Shown: piece by piece, positions 8,797 through 17,115 of the stretch
Numbering within the stretch: the stretch's first letter is position 1
Layout of the letters: the number at the start of each line of letters is the position of its first letter
Assembly (NCBI GenBank): GCA_031291395.1
Contig: JARLJD010000020.1
Span: forward strand, 1 to 33,957
From: Alphaproteobacteria bacterium
Lineage (GTDB): Bacteria; Pseudomonadota; Alphaproteobacteria; UBA9219
Direction of reading: 5' to 3'
Length of the DNA: 33,957 nt
Position numbers and translations under genes: made by a program
The notes under the pieces: generated by a model
Database searches by the model: none
Told to the model about the DNA's origin: nothing
Seen by the model: the letters and a program-made list of their open reading frames with translations, nothing else

Positions 8797-8840
8797 ATGT
8801 TCCGTCCAAAAAGGTTAAACGATCTTTGTTCGATTGCGCA

Positions 8841-9100
8841 CTAAGCGTCTTTTTCTAGCAGCCAACTCAAGCAAGGTAAATCCAGTTTTTCCGCATTGCT
8901 CGCGACCGTTCGTGTCCCCATAGTGTCGGCAATGAAATCGGGGGTACGCGGATATATCCGTTGGGATCGACGGACACACATTCCGCGCCTATATTTTGCG
9001 CAGCAAGCTTAAGGCGCAAGACCACCTCGGTTTCGGCATTACACACTTCCGGAAACGGATCTATGACGGCAAAGCGATTACAAACTATGTTTTGTGATTC
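8841..9100 (-). pseudogene. Unidentified frameshifted coding remnant
   Basis: On the minus strand, 9100-8867 stays open without a usable start and reads protein-like (FAVIDPFPEVCNAETEVVLR, then AAQNIGAECVSVDPNGYIR). Near an A5 run around 8890 a neighbouring frame continues with AEKLDLPCLSWLLEKDA and stops at 8841. This looks like pieces of a gene, possibly the start of a glycosyltransferase, but I cannot name it. It fills the gap between the GT4 gene and the Fcl-like gene. Confidence 0.4.
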
Positions 9101-10288
9101 CTAATTTCCCCGCTCTGCGTCGTTTTCGCCTAAGTCGTAAATGGCAGATATTTGCCGCCATTTTGCGGCCCAAACATAGCGTTCGAGACAAACCTTGTGC
9201 GCATTAGTTGCCATGCGCGCGCTCAATCCGTCGTCTGTCAGCAATTGGACACAGCGCTTGGCGAACATTTCCGGATCGCTTGCTACAAATATGCTCTCCT
9301 CGTCCTTGTAGGCAAGTCCGGCGAAAGCGATTGGCGAAACCACGCAAGGCACACCCATGATCGCGTACTGGTTAACCTTGCCTCTCAGACCGGAACCGCT
9401 CAGGGCGGGAGCTATGCCGACGCGCGCCTGCGCTATGAGGGGTGCTATGGCAGGGACTTCTCCGATAAAATCAACGGACGGCGAAGCGTATGGGGCAAAT
9501 TCCGACAAATCTCCGCGTCCGACGAGCTTAAGAACGTAACCCGGAGCTTTGTTAAGAACAAGCGGATGAACATTGTCGAGATACCATCGTAACGCGGCAC
9601 GGTTTATGTCAGAATCGAAAAAAGCCACGTAAATTATCACGCGAGGCTTGACGCCGGGAGAAACGGGAAGAACAGTTCCCTTCAAGTCGTCATCAAACTC
9701 AATGGCCGAAAGACCTGTTTCGAGAACAGAGACTCGTTTGTTGGGCGTTACGCGACGCAAGGCGGCTGCGTCAGATTCTGATACGCAAACAGTTTGATCG
9801 GCCATGAAGGCGAAGGACGCTTCCTCAAGCGCGTAATAAATAGAGCCAAGAAAATTCCTTATCGTTGTGCGGCGCCTGCCTGAAATAACGGCGAGAATCT
9901 CAATTGGCAGGGCGCGCACAAAGGATTCCATCGGCGTGTAAATGATTTTGCTGCCCAACCGCCTAAAGGCTTTGATTTGACGCCCCGCCGGATGATACTG
10001 TAAATCAATCGTGTCGTAATGAATCTTTTGCCCATCGCGCAGAGACTCAAAACCTTCCGGGGTCAAAATTTCCACGGGCGACAAATAGATGTTGTCGAAA
10101 ATTTTCTGCGCTTCGCTCATCGACCAATCGACTCCGGGGCGGCAGTGCGTGTACAGATTGAGCCGCGTTCCCGGGCATCTTTCCCTTATAAGCGCATAGA
10201 TATCGAGGATGCGCAGTCCTCCGGCATGGGCGCGGGATGGAGCGAAGTGGCTGACGAGAAGTATAGATGCAGCGCGTTTATCCGCCAT
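9101..10288 (-). CDS. GT4-type glycosyltransferase
   Basis: A 395-aa GT-B enzyme. The N-terminal SILLVSHFAPSRAHAGGLRI (8-27) is the acceptor-side Rossmann start, and ALSGSGLRGKVNQYAIMGVP (295-314) is the donor-binding region of GT4 enzymes. It is clearly paralogous to residues 25-390 of the 805-aa protein at 21935. Shared stretches include RAHAGGLRILDIY, WYLDNVHP and IAPALSG, which points to duplication within the locus. It likely transfers a sugar from a nucleotide donor in the cytoplasm; donor and acceptor are unknown. Downstream lies the remnant at 8841-9100. Confidence 0.78.
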   Translation of the reverse strand: MADKRAASILLVSHFAPSRAHAGGLRILDIYALIRERCPGTRLNLYTHCRPGVDWSMSEAQKIFDNIYLSPVEILTPEGFESLRDGQKIHYDTIDLQYHPAGRQIKAFRRLGSKIIYTPMESFVRALPIEILAVISGRRRTTIRNFLGSIYYALEEASFAFMADQTVCVSESDAAALRRVTPNKRVSVLETGLSAIEFDDDLKGTVLPVSPGVKPRVIIYVAFFDSDINRAALRWYLDNVHPLVLNKAPGYVLKLVGRGDLSEFAPYASPSVDFIGEVPAIAPLIAQARVGIAPALSGSGLRGKVNQYAIMGVPCVVSPIAFAGLAYKDEESIFVASDPEMFAKRCVQLLTDDGLSARMATNAHKVCLERYVWAAKWRQISAIYDLGENDAERGN

Positions 10289-10573
10289 TGCCCTCGCCCC
10301 TAGCTAAAGAAAGCTCCGGGTTAGAAACGCGGGCAGCGTTTCGTGGGGCGCGAGCGCATTGTGTATCAGTGTCGGAAGGTTTAGCCATATCAGGCATGGA
10401 AAGGTTGTCTTCGGTAGATGCTGGTAGCGGGAAAGCTGGTTTTTATCGTGTTTCAAGCCGAAGTTACTAGCAGTCCATATGGGCGAAAGCAATCGGCTTG
10501 ATTTCCGGCGAAAATACCCAGAATGCCGACTTGTTGCGCATCAACGGGCAAGTCAGAAAACGTCCCTTGACCA
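10289..10573. other. Intergenic stretch without an identifiable gene
   Basis: Between the HddC-like gene and the GT4 gene. Short open frames exist on both strands. One on the plus strand, about 10480-10610, reads AIGLISGENTQNADLLRING, but it has no convincing start or known domain and runs into the HddC-like gene. It may be another decayed fragment. Confidence 0.3.
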
Positions 10574-11341
10574 TCATTCAGGAAAGCAGCGATCGCAAAC
10601 CAAAAAATTCTCCCGCACGAACACATCCGCCTGCGTCACAGTCTCCGGCGTTCCTATATCAAGAAACGGCGCATCCTCAGGCGTTTGATGCACGAGAATC
10701 CTTGCCCCTTCGGCGACCAGTTTCGGGATGACGTCATATTCCATGCTCAAGGACTCTTCGGAAGGGAAGGTCTCCAATAAAGATTTACGGAACAGATAAA
10801 CGCCCGCGCTGATAAGGCCTTGGCCCGGGACTTTTTCCCGATAGGCGATCAATCTGCTTTCCGCGTCGATGTCGAGGCTGGCGTAGCGGCTGGTGTCGGG
10901 AACGCATTTGCCGACGATCATCGCGTCGATCTTCTTGTCGGACAAGAAATTCTCAATGACGTTGCGCAGAGGCGTGACGATAAGGGAATCCCCGTTCGTC
11001 ACAAAAACGGCGTCGTGGCAAAAGGGCAAACAGGCGCGTACGCCTCCGCCTGTCCCCAAAGGCCGGCCTTCGCGGCAGATTTTCCAGTCTTTCGCCGTCA
11101 ACAAAGGCATTTGCGGCAACCACGCTTCGATTTTTTCGGCGTGGTGGCCGATCGAGAAAACGAAATCGCCGATCCCTTGCCTTTGCGCCCACAAAACGAC
11201 CCAGTGAAGAAACGGCTGTCCTGTAACCGAGATCAGCGGCTTTGGTAAATCAGGATAAAGCCCCGCCAGACGCGTACCTTTACCCCCGGCAAGAATGATT
11301 GCGGTAAGAGGCAGGAGAAATGTTTTTTCCGTTTGGGGCAT
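10574..11341 (-). CDS. hddC: D-glycero-alpha-D-manno-heptose-1-phosphate guanylyltransferase-like nucleotidyltransferase
   Basis: A 255-aa sugar-phosphate nucleotidyltransferase. IILAGGKGTRL (15-25) is the NTP-binding signature and LPKPL (32-36) carries the catalytic Lys. FVTNGDS holds the metal Asp, and DIGTPE near the end is typical of HddC/RmlA-like enzymes. Family and length fit HddC, which makes GDP-heptose from heptose-1-phosphate, and an HddA-like kinase is encoded at 25683. The ATG at 11341 is chosen because longer in-frame reading only covers the glycosyltransferase remnant in a shifted frame; AGGA lies upstream. A mannose- or glucose-1-phosphate specificity cannot be excluded. Confidence 0.75.
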   Translation of the reverse strand: MPQTEKTFLLPLTAIILAGGKGTRLAGLYPDLPKPLISVTGQPFLHWVVLWAQRQGIGDFVFSIGHHAEKIEAWLPQMPLLTAKDWKICREGRPLGTGGGVRACLPFCHDAVFVTNGDSLIVTPLRNVIENFLSDKKIDAMIVGKCVPDTSRYASLDIDAESRLIAYREKVPGQGLISAGVYLFRKSLLETFPSEESLSMEYDVIPKLVAEGARILVHQTPEDAPFLDIGTPETVTQADVFVRENFLVCDRCFPE

Positions 11342-11367
11342 TACAAGATTCCTGAGGTTGGCCTTTG

Positions 11368-11570
11368 CTATTCCGCAAACTTCTTCCCCAACCTGCCGCG
11401 CAGAGCGTCGAAAAAGTCTTGCGCCATGTTGCCGAGATGCTTCAGCTGCGGTTTGGCGAACAGGGTATAGCAAACATAACGAACCACAATACGCGCAGCG
11501 TCTACCAGTTTCCAATTCAGCGGCACTCCTTTATGGAGTGTAAAGCCATGTCGTGTTGTGGAACATCAAA
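11368..11570 (-). pseudogene. 3' remnant of a rhamnosyltransferase-like GT2
   Basis: The minus strand here closely matches the last 200 bases of the GT2 gene at 6350-7246. MFHNTTWLYT aligns with MFRNATWLYT, and the end DALRGRLGKKFAE with DGLRGRLGKKFAE. A one-base insertion (ACTCCATAAAGG against ACCCAAAAAGA) creates a frameshift and a TAA stop. Nothing upstream of about 11570 matches, so the first three quarters of the gene are missing. It lies directly upstream of the HddC-like start, which suggests that recombination removed a second GT2 that once preceded that gene. Confidence 0.8.
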
Positions 11571-11699
11571 TAGCGCTTTAGGGGACACCAAACATCCCGC
11601 ATTAATTATTGGTTGCAATTGATGACTTTGCCTTGGAAAACGCAATAAAATTTTTTTACTGTTAAGAAAAAATTATCTAAATGAAAGTATTTAATTATG

Positions 11700-11774
11700 C
11701 GATCCTATAATCCTTGGCTTGCTTAGCGAAAACATCGTTAAGTCCGTTGAGATTTTTCCTTTTAGGAGGCGTAA
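11700..11774 (+). promoter_or_regulatory. Putative promoter and strong ribosome site of the secreted repeat protein
   Basis: TATAAT at 11706-11711 is a perfect -10 hexamer. The -35 is poor (ATGAAA at 11681, long spacing). AGGAGG at 11765-11770 sits 4 bases before the ATG and is the strongest ribosome site in the block. The preceding 100 bases are very AT-rich. Confidence 0.45.
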
Positions 11775-14045
11775 ATGTTGGATGGATCCACCCCCAGAGC
11801 AAAGAACAAGTTTCTGCGTCGGGTTTGTCATAAGGCTGGCCAATTCGCAACAGATCGAAACCTCCGTCGCAAGGTCGGCAAAGTGGCGGCTGCTTTCTGG
11901 TTGACGGCGGCTCCGGTATGTTTGCCGGGGTTGGCGCACGCGGTACCCCTTACTATTGGCTGGACTGCAATTCCCGATCCAAATAATCCAGCAAATCCCG
12001 ATCCATCAGTTACTGGCTACAACATCTACGATGGCCCCCTATCCGGCGTTTACGGTCTTCCGACTAACGCGGGTAATACCACCAAGTTCACTGTTGATCT
12101 TCCCCTCCCCGTTTACCTAACCCTCACAGGTTGTACTGCCACTCAAGAGAGCGCTTTTGCGCAGGAAATAAAGGTAGAAACCTATGGTTGCGCTTTTGTG
12201 TCGGGCGATACGCCACAAATAGTGAATACCATCCCATGGAGCATTGGCGGCGTTGAGCAAATCCCTGTCGTTCGAACATGGAACTTTACCCCGCCTACGG
12301 GAGGAACGCCAACAGGCTCTCAAACCAATCAGACAACCGGGATTTCGAAAGTTTTTTTTAATGTCCCATCGACGAACGCAACTGAAATTGTGACGGTGCC
12401 AGCCGTTACCACTTCAAGTCTAGCTTATACGCTCGGCAGTGTTGTCAGCGCAGTGTCTAACGCAGGCGGCACAACAACCAAAATTTTGGTCGATAACACG
12501 GCAGGGGAGCTGTATTCTCTTAATGAATCCAGCGGATTATATGTAGCTAATACTTACGCTGATTTAGGGAATTTAAGCGCCGGTGTGGTTCCCAGCGGCT
12601 TTAAGCTTCTCGATCAATACAATCTGGGCAATGGAAAAATCCAGAATATCTTGGTAAACACCGCCACCAATAATGCAATTAGTTATTTGACCTCCGCCAG
12701 TTCCGGCGCATTCGTAGCTAGCAGCGCCAACGATTATACGTCAACATCTTCTAACATTTTTTTAGTTGGAAGATCATATAGCTTACTTGTTTCGAAGAAT
12801 ACAAGTAACAACTTATGGAGCACGACGAACACGGACGCTAACGGCAACGAAATTGCCAACAGTTGGGTGCAATATCAAACCGTACAATCAGTGGTGAACG
12901 CGAACGGGACAACAACTATTTATGTGTATAATGGCACTTCAGGGGGGATGTATACCCTTAATGAAACTACGGCGACGGGAGCCTATGTAGACGGCTCCTT
13001 TGCTTATAACAATACCTACATACCCAAAAGCTATGCCGTAAACCCGACAACAGGGTATGTGCAATGCGCCGCACAAAGCTATTACACCCCCAGTTCTGCA
13101 TTTCTGGAGTTGTCAAACGCGGGCAACCCTGTGAGCCAGAGCATAGTGCCGCTTACCTTTAACGGCGTCAGTTATACTCTGGTGGGAACCCAGTACAACG
13201 GTAACGGCACACTCAACACAAGCACAGTCATCCTAGCGGGACCGGCGAATAGCAATAAACTTGGCACCTTACAGTTGGACGCAAATGGCAATCTTGTTGC
13301 AAACAGTTTTGCCGCCAAAACTTATGTTGGAACCAGCGCGGCTACATCGGGCGGCTCGACGATGAAGCTTTGGACGGATCCTCTAGGCACTGTTCCAAAT
13401 CTTGCTACGGCTCCGGTCGCGTATCTCGTTGAGTTTAACTCCAGCGGAACCCCTGTCAGTCCAACCTACACTGCAATTACTCCCTCGTATTCTTCAGGGT
13501 ACGGTTATCGACCCCTGAGCGTCGCGCTCAACTCGAATCTTTCGGTTACGGGTAACAACGGCAGCAACACGTTCACTTATACTTCGCAGCAATTTAATAC
13601 AACGACAGGGGCTGCAACCGGGTGGACATACGTTAACGCATTGCAAATCAATCAGTACGGGCAGCTGGTTAACTTGCCCGCTTATGGCGGATTTGTTTAT
13701 GCCAGCGCGAATCCCATGCAAAACATTCGTTATGCATCCGCCCTTACAGAACTCGATCGTGTGGTGGGAAGCCTTGAAGACACGCTTTCTGTCTCGAAGC
13801 CCGCGCCATCTCCATCGAGAGACATTACCAAAGTCCTCGCAATGTTCAGTTTCAAAACGGCAGGTCAAAGCAATTTTGCCGCTACGCCGGGAAGGGAGAT
13901 TAACACGGCGAATGGCGGTGAAGGCGAGGATATATCAAAGAATACTTATACCTTGCCAGTGAATCCCTATGAACGGCAGGCTCTCGGAAGGCTTACAGCC
14001 AAGATCCGGCAAAATGAAAAGCAATTGTCGACGGCGAAGCTATGA
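11775..14045 (+). CDS. Large secreted Ser/Thr/Asn-rich repeat protein
   Basis: A 756-aa protein. A long basic N-terminus (1-35) precedes a hydrophobic stretch and a likely signal-peptidase site after LPGLAHA (residue 56). Residues 57-115 (TGYNIYDGPLSGVYGLP) resemble an Fn3-like beta sandwich. From about 230 come degenerate units about 48 aa apart, at roughly 233, 286, 333 and 377. They have the pattern G-x-T-hydrophobic-LV-x-N-T followed by an aromatic/Asn-rich turn and SGxYV, and looser copies continue to about 640. The C-terminus (660-756) is charged and non-repetitive with no membrane anchor. The repeats recall Asp/Asn-rich beta units of surface proteins. A role as exported adhesin or matrix protein is inferred. 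It overlaps the convergent methyltransferase gene by 6 bases. Confidence 0.7.
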   Translation: MLDGSTPRAKNKFLRRVCHKAGQFATDRNLRRKVGKVAAAFWLTAAPVCLPGLAHAVPLTIGWTAIPDPNNPANPDPSVTGYNIYDGPLSGVYGLPTNAGNTTKFTVDLPLPVYLTLTGCTATQESAFAQEIKVETYGCAFVSGDTPQIVNTIPWSIGGVEQIPVVRTWNFTPPTGGTPTGSQTNQTTGISKVFFNVPSTNATEIVTVPAVTTSSLAYTLGSVVSAVSNAGGTTTKILVDNTAGELYSLNESSGLYVANTYADLGNLSAGVVPSGFKLLDQYNLGNGKIQNILVNTATNNAISYLTSASSGAFVASSANDYTSTSSNIFLVGRSYSLLVSKNTSNNLWSTTNTDANGNEIANSWVQYQTVQSVVNANGTTTIYVYNGTSGGMYTLNETTATGAYVDGSFAYNNTYIPKSYAVNPTTGYVQCAAQSYYTPSSAFLELSNAGNPVSQSIVPLTFNGVSYTLVGTQYNGNGTLNTSTVILAGPANSNKLGTLQLDANGNLVANSFAAKTYVGTSAATSGGSTMKLWTDPLGTVPNLATAPVAYLVEFNSSGTPVSPTYTAITPSYSSGYGYRPLSVALNSNLSVTGNNGSNTFTYTSQQFNTTTGAATGWTYVNALQINQYGQLVNLPAYGGFVYASANPMQNIRYASALTELDRVVGSLEDTLSVSKPAPSPSRDITKVLAMFSFKTAGQSNFAATPGREINTANGGEGEDISKNTYTLPVNPYERQALGRLTAKIRQNEKQLSTAKL

Positions 14046-14921
14046 CCCGCCGCGCTTCATAAAGCGGTGCCGCGCTAAGAACTTCCATGGAAAGCCTTTC
14101 GGGTGCGACGTCTGGCTTTTGGATCGGATACCGACGAACTGGCTTCTGTTGTCCGACTTATAGTAGCCTTTCGTTACAGCCTCGATAATGTTGTCGCCGA
14201 GCCAATCGTATTGTTCGAAAACAAGATCGAATCCCGCTTTATGCAAGGCGTGAAGAATGCTTTCCTTTGTTAGCCAGAAAGATTTCTTGTTAACCCACGA
14301 TGTCCATTTATAGGTTTCCAGTTCTTCGATGTTATCGGTGTCGTGTTCGGCATACCAGCGGCCGGATAGGCCTTCGTGCTCTGACATCTCGCCTAATTTA
14401 AATTTCTCGGGGCTATGATCCGAGGCATAATGCGTATTGATGATAACGACATCCGAAGCGATCCTGCCCATGAGTTCGATGAACGCACGCGGACGGTCAA
14501 GGTGATAGAGAAGCCCACAACAAAAAATGGCGTTTGCAGTTCCCAACTTCTCAATATTCCAGACATCGTCCTTAATAAATGACAAGTTGTTCAGCTTGAG
14601 TTTCTTCCTGACATACTCGCAGTTGGAAAAATTACTTTCTCTGACTTCTACCCCAACGGCGTCAAAACCCATGCGAGCGAATTCGACGGTATAGCCTCCT
14701 TCCAGGCATCCAAGATCGAGTATCCTTTTTTCAGACATGCCGCCGGGATAGACCAACTCCAGAATCCTTTTGGCAGATAAAAACCACGGACTCTCGGCGA
14801 TTGTCCAACCGCAGTCAGGCATCGTCAGACTTCCGTCGGGCAAGAGAATATTGTGAGCTGTGAAGTTGGATGTCATCTTAGCCTTTACTGTCAGATTTTG
14901 GGAATCATGCGTAAATTCCAT
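14040..14921 (-). CDS. SAM-dependent class I methyltransferase
   Basis: A protein of about 293 aa. RILDLGCLEGGYTVEFA is the glycine-rich SAM-binding motif I, VGVEVRESNF is motif II, and AIFCCGLLYHLDRP is the post-II/III strand. The C-terminal part (YDWLGDNIIEAV) resembles glycan-locus methyltransferases. It probably methylates a sugar or a glycan end; the acceptor is unknown. Two ATGs are possible: 14921, used here, and 14876, which has AAGG upstream and loses 15 residues. It follows the GT2 stop at 14936 closely, so the two are probably cotranscribed. Its 3' end overlaps the secreted-protein gene tail to tail. Confidence 0.75.
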   Translation of the reverse strand: MEFTHDSQNLTVKAKMTSNFTAHNILLPDGSLTMPDCGWTIAESPWFLSAKRILELVYPGGMSEKRILDLGCLEGGYTVEFARMGFDAVGVEVRESNFSNCEYVRKKLKLNNLSFIKDDVWNIEKLGTANAIFCCGLLYHLDRPRAFIELMGRIASDVVIINTHYASDHSPEKFKLGEMSEHEGLSGRWYAEHDTDNIEELETYKWTSWVNKKSFWLTKESILHALHKAGFDLVFEQYDWLGDNIIEAVTKGYYKSDNRSQFVGIRSKSQTSHPKGFPWKFLARHRFMKRGGS

Positions 14922-14935
14922 GCAGTGCAAGCAAT

Positions 14936-16045
14936 TTACGCCCGTCTTAAAGGGGGTTTCCTGGGGGTGAACGCCATAGCGATCTTACCCAGAACACTTT
15001 TAGTTGCCCTGCCCGCATTGAGAACTGCTGCATCCCTGCGGGAACGTAAAATATCGATATCTGCCGTCATATCATGAAACCACCGGTCGGTAATTTCATA
15101 ATCATGCTCCAATATTTTACGATATTTTTCTTCGCTTAAAAGGCGATACATGGCCATAAGGCCGACCATCTTGTAAGGCCTTTCAAGCCACCGATTTTCG
15201 GAAAAATAAAGCAACGCCTTTTCAATTTCAACGTGTTCTTCCGAGGGAAGTTCTTTTACGCGAAGACGATCACGGAAACCTTGAAGAAGAAGCTTGCGAT
15301 CAACGTCGGCAAAAAATGAATTGGCTATGATATAATGCTCGTTCATCGTTCTAATGGAATTAGAGACGGTCTGGCAGCTTGCGTTCTCGCCCGGAAGCAC
15401 GCGAAAGTTGATAAGTTCGCGGTCGGATACGAAAATGTCGTGACGCTTGACAAGACGTATCCACATGTCGAAATCGGGAAGCTGCCGCATGCGATTATTA
15501 TAAACGCCCAGTTCCTCATAACATGATTTGCGTATGAGAATCGTTGGATGACACAAGCAATTACCGGAATCGAAAAATCTTTGCAGCCAGCGGCCGCGCG
15601 ACCTGTTTTCCTGATCGAACGTTGCGCCAAAGGCCAGCCCTTCCTTGGCGATAAGATGTCCCCCCTCATCCATAAATTGGGCGCGGCCAAAACAGGCACC
15701 CACAGAAGGATTTTCGCGCATCACCTGTTCCTGATAAGCTAGCTTGTCAGGATCCGACCAGCAATCGTCGGAATTAATCAAGGCAATAAACTCGCCGGAA
15801 GCTTTGTTGATAAGTTCGTTTGTAACAATGGCAGCGCCCCGGTTTATTTTGTTGGGGAAAAAAGCAATCCTTTGATCCTGAACAGACGCGACAACGTCTC
15901 TCGTGCGATCACTGGATCCGTCATCGGCAATAAGAAATTCAAAATCAGCGCCTTGTTGATCCAGAACGCTTTGTATGGCCTGCTCGACGAAAGGAGCGTG
16001 ATTATAGGTTGGCATAATCACGGATATAGTCGGATTGTTCTTCAT
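14936..16045 (-). CDS. GT2 glycosyltransferase
   Basis: A 369-aa GT-A enzyme. ISVIMPTYNHAPFVEQAI opens the fold, FLIADDGSSDRT (about 38-49) binds the nucleotide, and ALINSDDCW (about 88-96) carries the DxD-type metal site. LPDFDMWIRLVK is the usual acceptor-helix motif. ATG at 16045 is preferred over an in-frame ATG 12 bases upstream. It has GGAG at proper spacing and overlaps the stop of the previous GT2 gene as ATGA, so translation is probably coupled. If the upstream GT2 is switched off by its C-tract, expression here may fall too. Donor sugar unknown. Confidence 0.8.
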   Translation of the reverse strand: MKNNPTISVIMPTYNHAPFVEQAIQSVLDQQGADFEFLIADDGSSDRTRDVVASVQDQRIAFFPNKINRGAAIVTNELINKASGEFIALINSDDCWSDPDKLAYQEQVMRENPSVGACFGRAQFMDEGGHLIAKEGLAFGATFDQENRSRGRWLQRFFDSGNCLCHPTILIRKSCYEELGVYNNRMRQLPDFDMWIRLVKRHDIFVSDRELINFRVLPGENASCQTVSNSIRTMNEHYIIANSFFADVDRKLLLQGFRDRLRVKELPSEEHVEIEKALLYFSENRWLERPYKMVGLMAMYRLLSEEKYRKILEHDYEITDRWFHDMTADIDILRSRRDAAVLNAGRATKSVLGKIAMAFTPRKPPLRRA

Positions 16046-17012
16046 AGGAATCTCCAAAGGATTTTTCTGGCAAGATAACGCCTGACCTTAACGGGAAGCA
16101 GCAGTCGAACGACCACTAAAAAGAGAGGGGGGACGCAATCTTTGACAAAACCAACAAAGGCCGCAACTCTTTCCTCTTTCAGGATCATGAGGTTTTCTAT
16201 TTTGGGAGAATAAGTCTTGGCAACCGCGCGTCTTAAACGCCTTGTTAGGATTTCAAATTCTTCATGGAAGGCATAATCGGTTAATTCGTCGTAAGCCGGG
16301 ATCACGGCCATTTGTTGTTTGATCTTTTCGTTTTGGGAATGCTTCGACCATTGTCCCAAACGATGTAAACGATAAACGGACAAGGGGGTTTGAAAAAAAC
16401 CGATCAGAGCTTGCCGCGACAAGCAAATGTTCACAATCCAATCGTAAGAACAGAGTTCAAACAAGCCTGCAGGCAGACGTTCTAGAGCGGATTTACGGTA
16501 CATGCATGTCGAGAAATTTCCGATCATATTATCAGCAATTAAATCTTTAGCCGAAAGATACTCGTAGCCGTCTCCCTTAACTGTGCGGAGATTAAATTTG
16601 TTGCGATCTTGTTCAAAAACAAAGTAATTGGCCGCGCAGGCATCGCACTCCCAATGTTGCTCAAGAAACGCCTTTTGTATTTGAAGCTTATGAGGGCTGA
16701 TCCAATAGTCATCGCCCTCTAGAACAGCAACATAAGGGGACGAGCAGGCCTTAAAGCCACGCTGATAATTTTTTGTGATGCCGATATTCTCTTGCTGTGG
16801 AAGATATTTAAAATGGAAACGACCGTCTCTGCCCTCATAACCCTTAATGATTTCCAGCGTGTTGTCTGTCGAGGCATCGTCCGCGATCACAACCTCAATA
16901 TCATTCTCAAAAACCTGCCCCAAAAGACCATCCATAGCCTGAGCTATATAACGCTCATGGTTATAGGTTACGAGCAAAACGGAGAGAGAGAGGGGGGGGG
17001 CTTAGAAGTCAT
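16042..17012 (-). CDS. GT2 glycosyltransferase, out of frame at a C9 tract near its start
   Basis: The body (16977-16042) is a typical GT2: LLVTYNHERY, VVIADDASTDNT and AVLEGDDYW with the metal-binding DD, then YDWIVNICL and a C-terminal hydrophobic helix. There is no ATG in frame at the expected place. An ATG at 17012 followed by ACTTCTAAG enters a run of nine C. As written the frame reads MTSKPPPSLSPFCS and stops. With ten C it reads MTSKPPPLSLSVLLVTYNHE, the canonical GT2 start. The gene is therefore one base from being intact. This is either a phase-variable OFF state or a homopolymer error. A TTG at 16977 would give a protein lacking the first beta strand, an unlikely alternative. Confidence 0.78.
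16992..17000 (-). repeat. Homopolymer G9/C9 tract at the start of a GT2 coding region
   Basis: Nine G on the plus strand (C on the coding strand), flanked by five GA repeats at 16982-16991, lie 12 bases after the ATG at 17012. Both the homopolymer and the dinucleotide run are slippage-prone. A length of 7, 10 or 13 restores the glycosyltransferase frame; 9 does not. Confidence 0.85.
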
Positions 17013-17055
17013 TTTTTACCAAAGACATAGGGAATCGACGATTGTCTAGATGTTA

Positions 17056-17065
17056 GGGGGGGGGG
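17056..17065 (-). repeat. Second homopolymer tract, G10/C10, upstream of the GT2 start
   Basis: Ten G on the plus strand lie 44-53 bases upstream of the ATG at 17012, in the 103-base gap after the ATP-grasp gene. TTGACA-like sequence occurs further upstream on the same strand (TGTTGACAACA, about 17094-17104). The tract could change promoter spacing or the 5' leader. Confidence 0.75.
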
Positions 17066-17115
17066 AGAGCTTGATGCAAGGTTTCTTTTAACCGATGTTG
17101 TCAACAATATGCAAT

